From Selenomonas sp. (GTDB lineage: Bacteria; Bacillota_C; Negativicutes; Selenomonadales; Selenomonadaceae), in NCBI RefSeq assembly GCF_024699275.1, contig NZ_JAILPX010000155.1, positions 1-64,000 on the forward strand: a stretch of 64,000 nt of DNA, in the 5' to 3' direction. Under the pieces are notes generated by a model, which ran no database searches, had not been told where the DNA came from, and saw only the letters and a list, made by a program, of their open reading frames with translations. How positions within the stretch are numbered: the first letter of the stretch is position 1; each line of letters opens with the position of its first letter. Shown here in pieces: positions 45,391-54,676 of the stretch. A program made the translations under genes and the position numbers.

Positions 45391-47073
45391 TTATTCGCCC
45401 ACCACTACACAGTTCCGTCCGTTATTCTTAGCTCGATATAAGGCATCATCCACCCGCTTGAACAACGCCGCAGTAGTATCTTTTTCCATTCTCCACAAGG
45501 CAATACCAATACTGCAGGTTATTTTCTGTCCCGCCAATGGTATGCTGGCTATGTGCTGACGAATCTCCTCAGCCAGTTCCTTAACCTCCTCCAGATTATC
45601 ACCAGCTGTCAGGATGAGAAATTCCTCACCGCCCCAACGGATACAAGGATTATTCCTGCCAGCCCGATAGCGTACTGCCGTAGCAAAGGCCCGTAATACC
45701 GCATCTCCCATATCGTGCCCATAGTTATCATTGATTCTCTTGAAATAATCAATATCCAACATGAGCAAAGCAAATGTCTGCCCCGCTCCACCAGCATTGG
45801 CAATAGCCTTGGCCAGCAACTTCCTCAATTTGTTACGATTCCAACAGCCAGTAAGAGCATCCGTTTCCGCTTTTCGCAGCAGGGCCGCCACTTCCTTCTC
45901 CAATCCTGCCGTCTGCTCTAAAAGCGAATCCTCATAGCGCACCTCTTCTCGCAGGATACAAATGACAAAATACAAAAATGCATAAATACCGAAAGGTGTC
46001 ACATACATATGCCAGGGCAGCAAATGATAATGACCTGCTATTCCATCAACGATTCCCAACAAGGTAAAGGTCAACGTGGGAAGCAATACCGCCCGACACA
46101 GAGCATCGCCTTCCCTCGCCGCCAATATGCACCAATAAATAGCAGCCCCCTCCCCCAAGGGCAGCAAGAGATAAAACCAGGACATCAGGCCATTCATCGT
46201 ATGCCAGCCCAGTCCTTCGCCAATCATTGCTGCACCAAAAAGAAAAACATAGGCCCCTAATACATATTCCATATGGGCATATTGCTTTCCCTTCAAAAGT
46301 TCCGCCAGTACAAGATTGGACGTAATCGGTAACAGATAGGCCAGGATACTTAGGCTATACCACCAGAATACTGGACAATCAAAAAAAAGACTTTTCACAC
46401 TGGCCGCACTGATAATCCAGAGTAGAAATACCACCATAAAGAGACCAATATAACTATACAGCCTCCGCCAGCCTTCCGCATTGAAAAAATAATACAGGCC
46501 CATGATAAAGAGTATGGCAATCCCCACAGGAATGGCCAGAATCAGTGGAATATCGGAAAAAAACAACCGACCCAACTGGACCTGTTCTGTGTCCACCGAA
46601 AACATACTGAACCAGCCTAAATCCTGCGGAGCATGCGCATAAAGTTCCACCACCAATAGCCGCTGACCGGAAAAATCCGGTAACGACAGCATATAGGGTT
46701 GAGAACCTTCATCGAATCGCTGTGGTAAAAAACTTCCTGCGGAAAAGAAGAACTCATCTCCCAGCCACATCCGCACAGCCTGTTTGGCGGTCATAAAGAG
46801 CAGAATCTTTTTTTGTGGTTCTGCGTCATTTACCTTCACCGCCAACAGCAGACGATTAGTATCCGCTGCAAAATGCGGCCTGCTCTCCATATCGAACACA
46901 GGCCATTCCGCAATATGCTGCCGGGCAAATTCCGGTGCCTCCGGCAAGGGATCCCCACTGAATTCATAATAATGCCAGGGACCTTCCAGTTCCGCAGCCT
47001 GCGAACATCCATATCCCATAAGCCCCAAACAAATTCCCAGACAAAGCAAGATTCTGTATAAGATTTTTGCCAC
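45391..47073 (-). CDS. Membrane diguanylate cyclase 1 (7TM sensor + GGDEF)
   Basis: A 560-residue protein expected to make c-di-GMP. A signal-like N-terminal helix precedes an extracytoplasmic domain of about 145 residues, then seven or so helices (about 180-385), a short coiled coil and a GGDEF domain with the active site RWGGEEF and the metal/base motif LDIDYFKRINDNYGHDMGDAVL. The RxxD inhibitory site is missing. The start is the GTG at 47073, eight bases after AAGGAGG; the TTG upstream lies before that site. It is the third gene of the tandem. Confidence 0.92.
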   Translation of the reverse strand: MAKILYRILLCLGICLGLMGYGCSQAAELEGPWHYYEFSGDPLPEAPEFARQHIAEWPVFDMESRPHFAADTNRLLLAVKVNDAEPQKKILLFMTAKQAVRMWLGDEFFFSAGSFLPQRFDEGSQPYMLSLPDFSGQRLLVVELYAHAPQDLGWFSMFSVDTEQVQLGRLFFSDIPLILAIPVGIAILFIMGLYYFFNAEGWRRLYSYIGLFMVVFLLWIISAASVKSLFFDCPVFWWYSLSILAYLLPITSNLVLAELLKGKQYAHMEYVLGAYVFLFGAAMIGEGLGWHTMNGLMSWFYLLLPLGEGAAIYWCILAAREGDALCRAVLLPTLTFTLLGIVDGIAGHYHLLPWHMYVTPFGIYAFLYFVICILREEVRYEDSLLEQTAGLEKEVAALLRKAETDALTGCWNRNKLRKLLAKAIANAGGAGQTFALLMLDIDYFKRINDNYGHDMGDAVLRAFATAVRYRAGRNNPCIRWGGEEFLILTAGDNLEEVKELAEEIRQHIASIPLAGQKITCSIGIALWRMEKDTTAALFKRVDDALYRAKNNGRNCVVVGE

Positions 47074-47103
47074 CTGCTCCGCCTCCTTTTTCAACAGTCA
47101 GGA

Positions 47104-48729
47104 TTATTCTACCACCACCTGATTGCGGCCATTGCATTTCGCTGCATATAAGGCATCATCCATGCGGCGAAAGATCCCAATCTGACTATCCGTTCCCACA
47201 TGCCATTGTGCCACACCAGCACTGACCGTAATCTGTCGCTGCGATAAGAAAGCATAGGTTTCCACACGCCGCCGAATTTCTTCGGCTAAAGACCGTGCCC
47301 GTTCCCCATTGTACTTTGGACAATAAATAACAAACTCCTCACCGCCCCAACGGAAAAACTCCTGTTCCGTCTGCAAATCACTGCGCACTAATTCGGCGAA
47401 CTTTGCCAACACTCTATCACCAGCTTCATGCCCATAAGTATCATTAATCTCCTTAAAATGATCAATATCCAGCATAATCAGGGAAAACATCTTTTCCACT
47501 GTACTTTTCTGCTGAATAAAATCCTCAAACGCGCCGCGATTGCGGCACCCCGTAAGTTCATCCAGTTCCACCTGTTCCATGGTTGCGGTGATTTCCGCAT
47601 TAAGCACTTCAGCATGAGCCTCCAATTCCCGCTCCCGTACAATCTGCTCCCGCACCATACAGATAACAAAGGTACTGCAAGCATAAATGCCCAAAGGCAA
47701 CAGATAGATATGCCATTGCCAAAAGCGGCTGTATAACAAAATGGCATCCAACACCCCTAAACCTGCCATGGTCACCATGGGCACCAAGGTAAATCGGACA
47801 TAGATATTTCCCCGCTGACTGGACTCCCACATCCTCTGAAAAACCAGTATCTGTAATCCCAACAATGCACCATAAAGCAGTTGACGGCAGGCAAGCAAAC
47901 CATTATGCCCCGTAACCTCCAGGAATAACGCTCCACCAGCTAAAAGGGCATATCCCTGTATGATTCGCCGGATAGCTGGCCGCAAATCCTCTTCCAAGAC
48001 TTCCAGAATCAATGAATTCGCCACCACCGGCAACAGATAACATAGGAAATTTTCCAGGAAACGCCATATTACCGGGACATCCCAAAGGAACTGTCTTACA
48101 TTGGACAGGCTCACCGTCCAAAGCGCCATGATAAACGTCAACAAAATCAACTTGACGTTCAGCCAGCGATGAGCAACCCGATTGAACACGTACATCAGGG
48201 AAATCATTCCCAACAGTACAGCAACAGGCAAGGAAAGTCCATAGACTAAATCCATCGCAAAGAGACGCCTGGCCTGCCCGTTCGGGGTATCCACCACAAA
48301 ATTCTTAAACACCCCCAGCTGCCTTGGATAATCCGCATAAAAGTGAAATAACAGCATACTGGAGTGCGTCACAGCAGGGATTTCCACCATATGCCACTTG
48401 CTGCCATGCCCCATGAACCTGCTGCCGAAATCCCCATCGGCATAAATCTTACTGCCTTCCACAAAAACCTCCACCGCCTGTCCATCGGTGGAAAACAACA
48501 AGGTATTCTTCTCTGGCTCAGTCGGTAACAGAGAAACTTCCAACCAAGCCTCATGATTTTCCCCGGGTATCGGCGATTGGAAACGACCAAAATCAAAATA
48601 TTTCCATTTTCCCTTACTATCGTCCGCGAGGTATTGCCAATCCGACCCAATAGTGGCGGCCTGCCCCACCGGCAACGAAAGGGGCATAAAAAAAAGGAAC
48701 CACAAAACCAGTACGCTTATTCGCTGCAT
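47104..48729 (-). CDS. Membrane diguanylate cyclase 2 (7TM sensor + GGDEF)
   Basis: A 541-residue paralogue with the same design: signal peptide (cleaved after about 24), extracytoplasmic domain (25-155, including KGKWKYFDFGRF), seven helices to about 365 and GGDEF (RWGGEEFVIY, MLDIDHFKEINDTYGHEAGDRVL). I-site RxxD is absent. The ATG follows GGGAGG by eight bases. It begins 68 bases after the first gene and ends 30 bases before the third gene's start, so they are probably co-transcribed. Confidence 0.92.
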   Translation of the reverse strand: MQRISVLVLWFLFFMPLSLPVGQAATIGSDWQYLADDSKGKWKYFDFGRFQSPIPGENHEAWLEVSLLPTEPEKNTLLFSTDGQAVEVFVEGSKIYADGDFGSRFMGHGSKWHMVEIPAVTHSSMLLFHFYADYPRQLGVFKNFVVDTPNGQARRLFAMDLVYGLSLPVAVLLGMISLMYVFNRVAHRWLNVKLILLTFIMALWTVSLSNVRQFLWDVPVIWRFLENFLCYLLPVVANSLILEVLEEDLRPAIRRIIQGYALLAGGALFLEVTGHNGLLACRQLLYGALLGLQILVFQRMWESSQRGNIYVRFTLVPMVTMAGLGVLDAILLYSRFWQWHIYLLPLGIYACSTFVICMVREQIVRERELEAHAEVLNAEITATMEQVELDELTGCRNRGAFEDFIQQKSTVEKMFSLIMLDIDHFKEINDTYGHEAGDRVLAKFAELVRSDLQTEQEFFRWGGEEFVIYCPKYNGERARSLAEEIRRRVETYAFLSQRQITVSAGVAQWHVGTDSQIGIFRRMDDALYAAKCNGRNQVVVE

Positions 48730-48797
48730 CGTTTGTGCCTCCCCTTGTAAAAATCAGATTTCTTAACCTATACCAGTAAATATTCCCAGAAAAGCCT

Positions 48798-50534
48798 TTA
48801 TTCACTGCCCTCATCGCTATAGAGATTCTTGAACCAGTGCATATTGCTCCTAGGCTCCCGACAAACCCGATTGCGGCCAGTACGCTTAGCCATATAAAGC
48901 GCATCATCTACCCGTTTCAAAAGTTGCGTATCCGAATCCGTAGCACCATGCCAGGAAGCTACCCCTAAACTGCAGGTAATATGAATCTGCCCCGCATGCA
49001 GCGGAGTATCCACTATTTTACGGCGCAGACGTTCCCCAATCCGCATCGTCTCCTCTCCAGCGCAACGGAAGAGAATGATAAACTCCTCGCCGCCCCAACG
49101 CACGAATAAATCCTTTTTCTTGATATTCTGCCTTATGGTCTGCGCAAAACCAGCCAGCACTTCATCTCCCACTTCATGCCCGTAAGTATCATTAATCCGC
49201 TTAAAGAAATCAATATCCAGCATAAGCAGTGAGAACGGTTCCTCATCATTCCTATGCAGGAGGATTTCCCTGGCCAGGATTGTCTCCAGTTTGTTGCGAT
49301 TATAGCATTTGGTAAGCGTATCCATCGTGGCCCGTTCCATGGCCTGATTTACCTCTTGCTTCAGCCCGGCTTCCCGATTCATCAGCGTACGCTCCCGCTT
49401 AATCTGATGAAAGACGATAAAGGCCACAAATATACACAAGGATACTGTTGTATAGGGGAGGACATAGCCTTCCAACATATACTCATGACGGAAAAAGGCT
49501 ATACCATCAATCGTACCCGCTCCCCCCATAAAAATCAAAGGTACAGCCACTGCCCGGGCATACATATTCCCCTGATGAGCAGAGCGGCCAATAGCATATA
49601 ACGCGGCCAATTCCAACACGGGCAGAAGGATGTAGAACCACACCCGCCCCTGGCTCATGCCATTGAACCCCAGCAGTTCAGAGCCTACGGACGCCAGCAG
49701 AAAACCAGCATAAATCAGCACCGTCCAACGAAGCATATGCTTATACGGACGCCCCACCACTTGAAAGATTACAATATTCGCCAAAAGCGGCAGAAGGTAT
49801 TCTGCCAGCTGCATAAGGAAGCACCAAAAGAGTGGTGCATCCCAAAGATACTGTTTGGAATTGGTTGCACTAATCATCCAGACGATAAATGCCACCATAA
49901 AGGCAATAAAGGATTTATAAAGCCGTTTAGGCGCTGCAGGGCTGGTAGCATAAATCATCAACATGACTAGCATAAAGATTGCCAACGGAATATTCATCAG
50001 ATAGGGCACATCCTGACGGAATATGCGCAATACCTGATCGACCTTGCTATCCAGCCATATCTGCCCGAAATACCCTAGGCTATACGATGATGCCGAATAA
50101 GCGTGAATACGCAATTCCTGACCGCCGCTGCCATCCGGTATGCTCACAACATGCCAGCGCTGCCCATAGGACATAAACGATGGCTGCAGGTCTCCATAAT
50201 GATAAATCCGCGTATTCCCCAGCCACACCTCAAAGGACTGATCACGGGACTGCAGCAACAGGGATGCATCATGCGGTATATCCTGTGGCAATGTAGTTTT
50301 TAGCCAAACCTTATCTTCTTTGCTGTCTATTGGCGGCGTTTCTGGAAAGGAAAAGGGTTGCCACGGAGCTCCCATCGCTGCATCTTCTTCTGTCTGCCAG
50401 AACCAGGAACTATCCAGGCCTGCTGCCAATCCCCTATTGCCATAAATCAAGGATAACGATAGAAAGAACAAGAAAAGGGAGAGCATAAACGGCAAGACAA
50501 CAATTCTCCAGCCTCTAGCTGATTTTACTTGCAC
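48798..50534 (-). CDS. Membrane diguanylate cyclase 3 (7TM sensor + GGDEF)
   Basis: A 578-residue paralogue: N-terminal membrane anchor, extracytoplasmic domain of about 150 residues, seven helices, coiled coil and GGDEF domain (RWGGEEFIILF, MLDIDFFKRINDTYGHEVGDEVL). The residues at the I-site read KKKD rather than RxxD. Start is a GTG preceded by GGGAGGG. It is the first of the tandem and lies 34 bases after pfkA without an intervening terminator, so read-through from pfkA is likely. Confidence 0.92.
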   Translation of the reverse strand: MQVKSARGWRIVVLPFMLSLFLFFLSLSLIYGNRGLAAGLDSSWFWQTEEDAAMGAPWQPFSFPETPPIDSKEDKVWLKTTLPQDIPHDASLLLQSRDQSFEVWLGNTRIYHYGDLQPSFMSYGQRWHVVSIPDGSGGQELRIHAYSASSYSLGYFGQIWLDSKVDQVLRIFRQDVPYLMNIPLAIFMLVMLMIYATSPAAPKRLYKSFIAFMVAFIVWMISATNSKQYLWDAPLFWCFLMQLAEYLLPLLANIVIFQVVGRPYKHMLRWTVLIYAGFLLASVGSELLGFNGMSQGRVWFYILLPVLELAALYAIGRSAHQGNMYARAVAVPLIFMGGAGTIDGIAFFRHEYMLEGYVLPYTTVSLCIFVAFIVFHQIKRERTLMNREAGLKQEVNQAMERATMDTLTKCYNRNKLETILAREILLHRNDEEPFSLLMLDIDFFKRINDTYGHEVGDEVLAGFAQTIRQNIKKKDLFVRWGGEEFIILFRCAGEETMRIGERLRRKIVDTPLHAGQIHITCSLGVASWHGATDSDTQLLKRVDDALYMAKRTGRNRVCREPRSNMHWFKNLYSDEGSE

Positions 50535-50568
50535 ACTTATCCCTCCCTTTTGCGGGTTTTTTGTTTAA

Positions 50569-51534
50569 TTACGCCAGCACACGCGCCAGTCTGACCAGTT
50601 CTGGATTCAAGGTCTTGGTATTATTAACTGCATCAAAAAGATTTACACCGACAACCTTACCCTCGTTGAAACCAAATACCACATTGGTTGCTCCGGAAAT
50701 AATCGCTAAGGCTGCCTTCTCCCCCAGCATAGATGCCTTGATGCGGTCTTCAATGGTAGGCGAGCCACCACGCTGTATATGGCCAAGAACGGAAACCCGG
50801 GTATCAATGCCAGTCTTGTCTTCAACCACCTTACCCAAGCCAACAGCCGAACCTGCACCCTCAGCAACAACGATGATGCTGTAACGCTTACCGGCATCGT
50901 ACATGGATTTGAGCTCATGGCAAATCTCATCCAGGTCATATTTCACTTCTGGCACCAACACATACTCGGCACCGCCGGCAATCCCTGCCATCATAGCCAG
51001 CCAGCCGGAGTTGCGGCCCATAACTTCCACCAGCATAATGCGGCGATGAGCGGAAGCCGTATCACGAAGCTTATTGATGGCATCTACAATTGTATTGGCA
51101 GCTGTATCGCAGCCAATGGTATAGTCCATCCCCCATACATCGTTATCAATGGTGCCCGGCAGACCTACAATCGGCATCCCCGTTTCCTTGGATAAAAGAG
51201 AGCCGCCTGTCAGCGAGCCGTCCCCGCCGATGATTACCAGACCTTCAATTCCCCGCTTTACCAGATTATCAAAGCCTTTCTTACGGCCTTCAGGAGTTTT
51301 GAATTCCATGCTGCGAGCCGTCCCCAGGAACGTACCGCCACGCTGAATCATATCCGCCACACTGCGGCTGGTAAGTTCCTCGATATGATCATCAATCATA
51401 CCAGCATAACCGTCATAGATTCCGTACACCTGTACCCCTTCATGCAGAGCGGTGCGAACTACGGCGCGGGCAGCCGCATTCATTCCGGGGCTGTCGCCGC
51501 CCGAAGTCATTACGGCAATTGCTTTTTTAATCAT
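50569..51534 (-). CDS. pfkA: ATP-dependent 6-phosphofructokinase
   Basis: The committing step of glycolysis. The 321-residue product is typical of bacterial PfkA: ATP-binding TSGGDSPGMNAA and GGDGSLTGG, substrate motif GLPGTIDND, catalytic Asp in IDNDVWGMDYT and MEVMGRNSG-like VEVMGRNSGWLA. It follows a ribosome site AGGAGAG. It is upstream of three diguanylate cyclase genes with no terminator in the 34-base gap. No pyruvate kinase gene is present here. Confidence 0.97.
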   Translation of the reverse strand: MIKKAIAVMTSGGDSPGMNAAARAVVRTALHEGVQVYGIYDGYAGMIDDHIEELTSRSVADMIQRGGTFLGTARSMEFKTPEGRKKGFDNLVKRGIEGLVIIGGDGSLTGGSLLSKETGMPIVGLPGTIDNDVWGMDYTIGCDTAANTIVDAINKLRDTASAHRRIMLVEVMGRNSGWLAMMAGIAGGAEYVLVPEVKYDLDEICHELKSMYDAGKRYSIIVVAEGAGSAVGLGKVVEDKTGIDTRVSVLGHIQRGGSPTIEDRIKASMLGEKAALAIISGATNVVFGFNEGKVVGVNLFDAVNNTKTLNPELVRLARVLA

Positions 51535-51648
51535 GAAAACATCTCTCCTATATAAAAATCCATAACAATCGAAAACATATCTGCTCTTATTTTACGCAAG
51601 ACACCAACAAATGTAAAGTATTTCCGCTCAATTTGTCAGACTTAACAA

Positions 51649-51678
51649 GAAAAACCTCCCCTACAGGGAAGGTTTTTC
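51649..51678 (-). terminator. Terminator of the mannose-family PTS operon
   Basis: AAAACCTCCCT and AGGGAAGGTTTT arms (one mismatch) with a 3-base loop are followed by T-runs on both sides; it lies 15 bases after the EIID stop. Confidence 0.88.
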
Positions 51679-51692
51679 GCGAAAGTTTTTTA

Positions 51693-52514
51693 TTACACCT
51701 TCATGATGCCCAGAGCATAGCAGATAATACCCAGAGCAAACAGCCCAAAGATAATCCAGATAGCATTGACTTTCCGGCGCAGAAGGGCCATGCAGGCAAA
51801 GGTCATGAGCAAAGGAACCAGGCCCGGCATCAGCTGGTCAAGGATACCCTGAACCGTCGTTACCACATGTTCACCCTTAGCATTGGTGATTTCCGATACC
51901 ACCACAGGAATATTAACAGACGTCCATTTGTTAACCAAAGCGCCCATTACAAACAGGCCGAGGATGGAAGCACCTTCCGTAATCTTCTGCAGTTTATTGC
52001 CAGCCACATCCTGAACAACATCCGTACCTTTGGCATAACCGTACTTGATGCCGTACCAGCGAACACCAAGACGAATCAGGTTAAAGAGTACAAAGAAAAG
52101 GATTGGGCCAATGATGCTGCCAGTCAGGGCAAAGGAAGCACCTAAAGCCGCGGTAATCGGGCGAAGTGTTCCCCAGAAAATTGGGTCACCAACACCAGCC
52201 AGCGGGCCCATCATACCAACCTTGATACCGTTGATTACACCATCGGGAATATCTGCACCATTAGCCTTCTTTTCCTCAAGAGCAGCGGTAATACCAATGA
52301 TTGGTGCCGTTACGAAAGGCTGCGTGTTATAGAATTCCAGGTGACGTTTGATGGCCTTTTTCAATTCCTCGCCTTCATAGAGACGGCGCAGGATAGGAAC
52401 CATACCGAAGCAGTAGCCCAGCCCCTGCATACGTTCCATGTTCCAGGAAGCCTGCAGGAAGTTAGAACGGACGAATGTCCAGAAAAAGTCGCTAGAAGTA
52501 ATCTTCTTTTCCAT
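51693..52514 (-). CDS. manZ: Mannose-family PTS EIID
   Basis: A 273-residue membrane subunit that completes the sugar channel with EIIC. The N-terminal FWTFVRSNFLQASWNMERMQGLGYCFGMVP and LEFYNTQPFVTAPIIGITAALEEKKANG are typical of ManZ. It ends in hydrophobic helices. The ATG follows GGAGG. Transport of mannose, fructose, sorbose or related hexoses is possible; the sequence does not choose. Confidence 0.93.
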   Translation of the reverse strand: MEKKITSSDFFWTFVRSNFLQASWNMERMQGLGYCFGMVPILRRLYEGEELKKAIKRHLEFYNTQPFVTAPIIGITAALEEKKANGADIPDGVINGIKVGMMGPLAGVGDPIFWGTLRPITAALGASFALTGSIIGPILFFVLFNLIRLGVRWYGIKYGYAKGTDVVQDVAGNKLQKITEGASILGLFVMGALVNKWTSVNIPVVVSEITNAKGEHVVTTVQGILDQLMPGLVPLLMTFACMALLRRKVNAIWIIFGLFALGIICYALGIMKV

Positions 52515-52550
52515 TATATTATCCTCCTCAAGGTTCAGTTCAATGCCAAA

Positions 52551-53354
52551 TCAGTCCAGTTCATCATCAAGGTCGCTGGAGCTTGCAGCAGCAGTAGTAC
52601 CTGCCGGAGCAGCAGCAACTTCAGCGTATTTCGGGTTGAGCTGAATATAAACGATAGCACAAACAAGACCGATAACGCCGAGAGCAACCAGATTGAAGTT
52701 CGTGAACGCTGCAACAACGAAACCCAGGAAGAAGAAAGGCATGAGATACTGAGCGCCCATCATGTTGATGACCATTGCATAACCAACAACTACGATGAAA
52801 CCACCAGCAACCTGCAAACCGCCGGAGATAACAGGAGGAATAGCATTGAGCATGTCTTCCACTGCACCTGTACCAACCGTCATAGCTACCAGCAGGGCGG
52901 GAATACCAACACGGAGTCCCTGCAGAAGCAACGCACCATAGTTACAGAGGTCGATGCCGAAGAGATTGCCTTCTTCTGCATAGTCATCGGCCTTGTGCTG
53001 GAATACTACAGAAATCGTCTTACAGATAATAGCCAGAACCTGACCAGCAGCAGCCAGCGGCATGGCAATTGCGATACCCGTTGCCACATCCTGATGGCTG
53101 GCAATGACGAGAATCGTGGAAATTACAGATGCCAGAGCCGCATCCGGTGCGATAGCAGCACCGATGTTCATCCAGCCCAAAGCCATCATTTCCAAAGTAC
53201 CACCAATGATAATGCCAGTTGTCATATCGCCTAAGATAAGTCCAGTAACGGTGCAAGCAATCAACGGACGATGAGTCTGCATTTCATCCAGGCAGGACCC
53301 CATCCCCGCAATCGTTGCGAAAATAAAGATTAACAAGATCTGCATAGTGCCCAT
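52551..53354 (-). CDS. manY: Mannose-family PTS EIIC
   Basis: A 267-residue integral membrane protein with about eight helices; the family motif GGTLEMMALGWMNIGAAIAPDAALAS is clear. The C-terminus is a short Ala-rich tail (AAAPAGTTAAASSS). The ATG follows GGAGGG by eight bases. It is 94 bases downstream of EIIB; a small inverted repeat lies in the gap (CGGCGGGTTGGCG region). Confidence 0.93.
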   Translation of the reverse strand: MGTMQILLIFIFATIAGMGSCLDEMQTHRPLIACTVTGLILGDMTTGIIIGGTLEMMALGWMNIGAAIAPDAALASVISTILVIASHQDVATGIAIAMPLAAAGQVLAIICKTISVVFQHKADDYAEEGNLFGIDLCNYGALLLQGLRVGIPALLVAMTVGTGAVEDMLNAIPPVISGGLQVAGGFIVVVGYAMVINMMGAQYLMPFFFLGFVVAAFTNFNLVALGVIGLVCAIVYIQLNPKYAEVAAAPAGTTAAASSSDLDDELD

Positions 53355-53448
53355 TATATATTCCCTCCATTATGATAATCCTGCATTGGCGGGCTGTCAT
53401 ACACGCCAACCCGCCGCTGCAAAAAAACGGCCTATGTTGATAAGATGA

Positions 53449-53925
53449 TTATTTAAGAACATCCATCAGCATGACTTTCTTATCCGTATCAACCTTGCGG
53501 ATTTCCAGTTCAATGCCTTTTTCATTGAGTTTCTTGAAGGATTCAATATCCTGGTCATCAACGGAAACAGCCCCCGTAATCTGATGTTTGCCTTCATGGA
53601 AGCTCATGCCACCGATATTAACGCTCTTGATATCTACGCCATGTTCTACCATATAGAGAACGCTGGTGGGATTCGTGAAGAGCAGCAGGCACTTCTCATT
53701 TTCATATTTCGGATTGTTGTAAACGCGAACAGCTTTTTCCAGGTCTACAACATGGGATTTGATCCCAGCGGGAGCTACCTGCTTCAGGAGTGTTGCACGA
53801 ATGGTATCCTTTGCCACTTCGTCATCACAGACAATGATGCGTGTGCACCCCGTAACCTTGGACCAAACCGTTGCTACCTGGCCATGAATAAGACGGTCAT
53901 CAATTCTTGCTAATACGATATTCAT
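53449..53925 (-). CDS. manX: Mannose-family PTS EIIB
   Basis: A 158-residue cytoplasmic phosphotransfer protein. H14 (RIDDRLIHGQV) is the phosphorylated histidine that receives phosphate from EIIA. Its ATG overlaps the stop of the EIIA gene by one base (TAATG). The EIIA and EIIB domains are separate proteins here, not fused as in E. coli ManX. Confidence 0.93.
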   Translation of the reverse strand: MNIVLARIDDRLIHGQVATVWSKVTGCTRIIVCDDEVAKDTIRATLLKQVAPAGIKSHVVDLEKAVRVYNNPKYENEKCLLLFTNPTSVLYMVEHGVDIKSVNIGGMSFHEGKHQITGAVSVDDQDIESFKKLNEKGIELEIRKVDTDKKVMLMDVLK

Positions 53926-54356
53926 TATAAATCCTCCTCATCATCATCGGAAATCTGGCTGGCATGGAACGTCTGCAAACCACTGCGGCCTGCCTCCGTA
54001 GCCCGTTCCATAAGAGCCTTGATATCCGAACCATCATCAGCCAGCTGCGCACTGCACATCTCGATAAGCATGGGCAGATTCACGCCCGTGACAATACCAT
54101 AGTTCTCATTGCTGATTACCAGACGGCAGGCAGCATTATAAGGGCTGCCGCCGAACAGATCATTCAGGAACAATACACCGTCCTTGCAGTCCAGGCCTTT
54201 GATTGCCTCTTCATACTTAGCGACCACATCGTCCGGACCTTCACCAGGTACCAGCGTTACTGCAGCCACATTTTTTTGCTCACCGCAAATCATCTCGCAG
54301 GAACGCACCAGTTCCTCAGCAAAGATACCGTGAGTACCAACAATAATACCAAACAT
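53925..54356 (-). CDS. Mannose-family PTS EIIA
   Basis: A 143-residue cytoplasmic protein with H9 in IIVGTHGIFAEEL as the HPr-accepting histidine and the dimer motif GVLFLNDLFGGSPYN. It is first in the operon EIIA - EIIB - EIIC - EIID and follows an AGGAGG site. It is transcribed from a sigma-54 promoter about 95 bases upstream. Confidence 0.93.
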   Translation of the reverse strand: MFGIIVGTHGIFAEELVRSCEMICGEQKNVAAVTLVPGEGPDDVVAKYEEAIKGLDCKDGVLFLNDLFGGSPYNAACRLVISNENYGIVTGVNLPMLIEMCSAQLADDGSDIKALMERATEAGRSGLQTFHASQISDDDEEDL

Positions 54357-54448
54357 TCACACTACCTCCTAAGCTCATTACCCCTAAATTAATATTTATG
54401 GTTGATTTTGAACGTTTTTGGCTTTTTTTGCCTTACGCTCCTATATAA

Positions 54449-54465
54449 TGCAATATGCGTGCCAA
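54449..54465 (-). promoter_or_regulatory. Sigma-54 (-24/-12) promoter of the mannose-family PTS operon
   Basis: On the minus strand, TTGGCAC-N4-ATTGCA gives TGGCAC and TTGCA with the exact 5-base spacing of the consensus. It lies about 95 bases before the EIIA start. A LevR-like activator with GAFTGA is encoded next to it. Confidence 0.93.
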
Positions 54466-54571
54466 CTTTGTGTATCAAAAACGAAATTTTATCATTTCGT
54501 TTATTTCTCTTCTTTTTTCACGCTTTTTTCAGAATAATATTCCTATTTATGATACTATAACTCTTTTTTTA

Positions 54572-54600
54572 ATACACTCTAATACACTAATTGATACACT
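54572..54600 (-). promoter_or_regulatory. Candidate upstream activating sequence for LevR
   Basis: Three direct copies of AGTGTAT on the minus strand (54572-54578, 54582-54588, 54594-54600) lie about 110-135 bases upstream of the -24 element, the usual enhancer distance. A further copy occurs in each arm of the terminator at 54635-54668. The rest of the 54357-54676 gap is AT-rich with no gene. Confidence 0.55.
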
Positions 54601-54626
54601 TTCATCTAAAATGACCTGTATCCGCA

Positions 54627-54668
54627 TAAAAAAAATACACTATGACAAATGTCATGGTCATAGTGTAT
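54627..54668 (-). terminator. Terminator of the levR-like gene
   Basis: A perfect 12-bp stem (ATACACTATGAC and complement) with a 10-base loop is followed by eight T on the minus strand, nine bases after the stop. Confidence 0.93.
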
Positions 54669-54676
54669 GATCTGTA

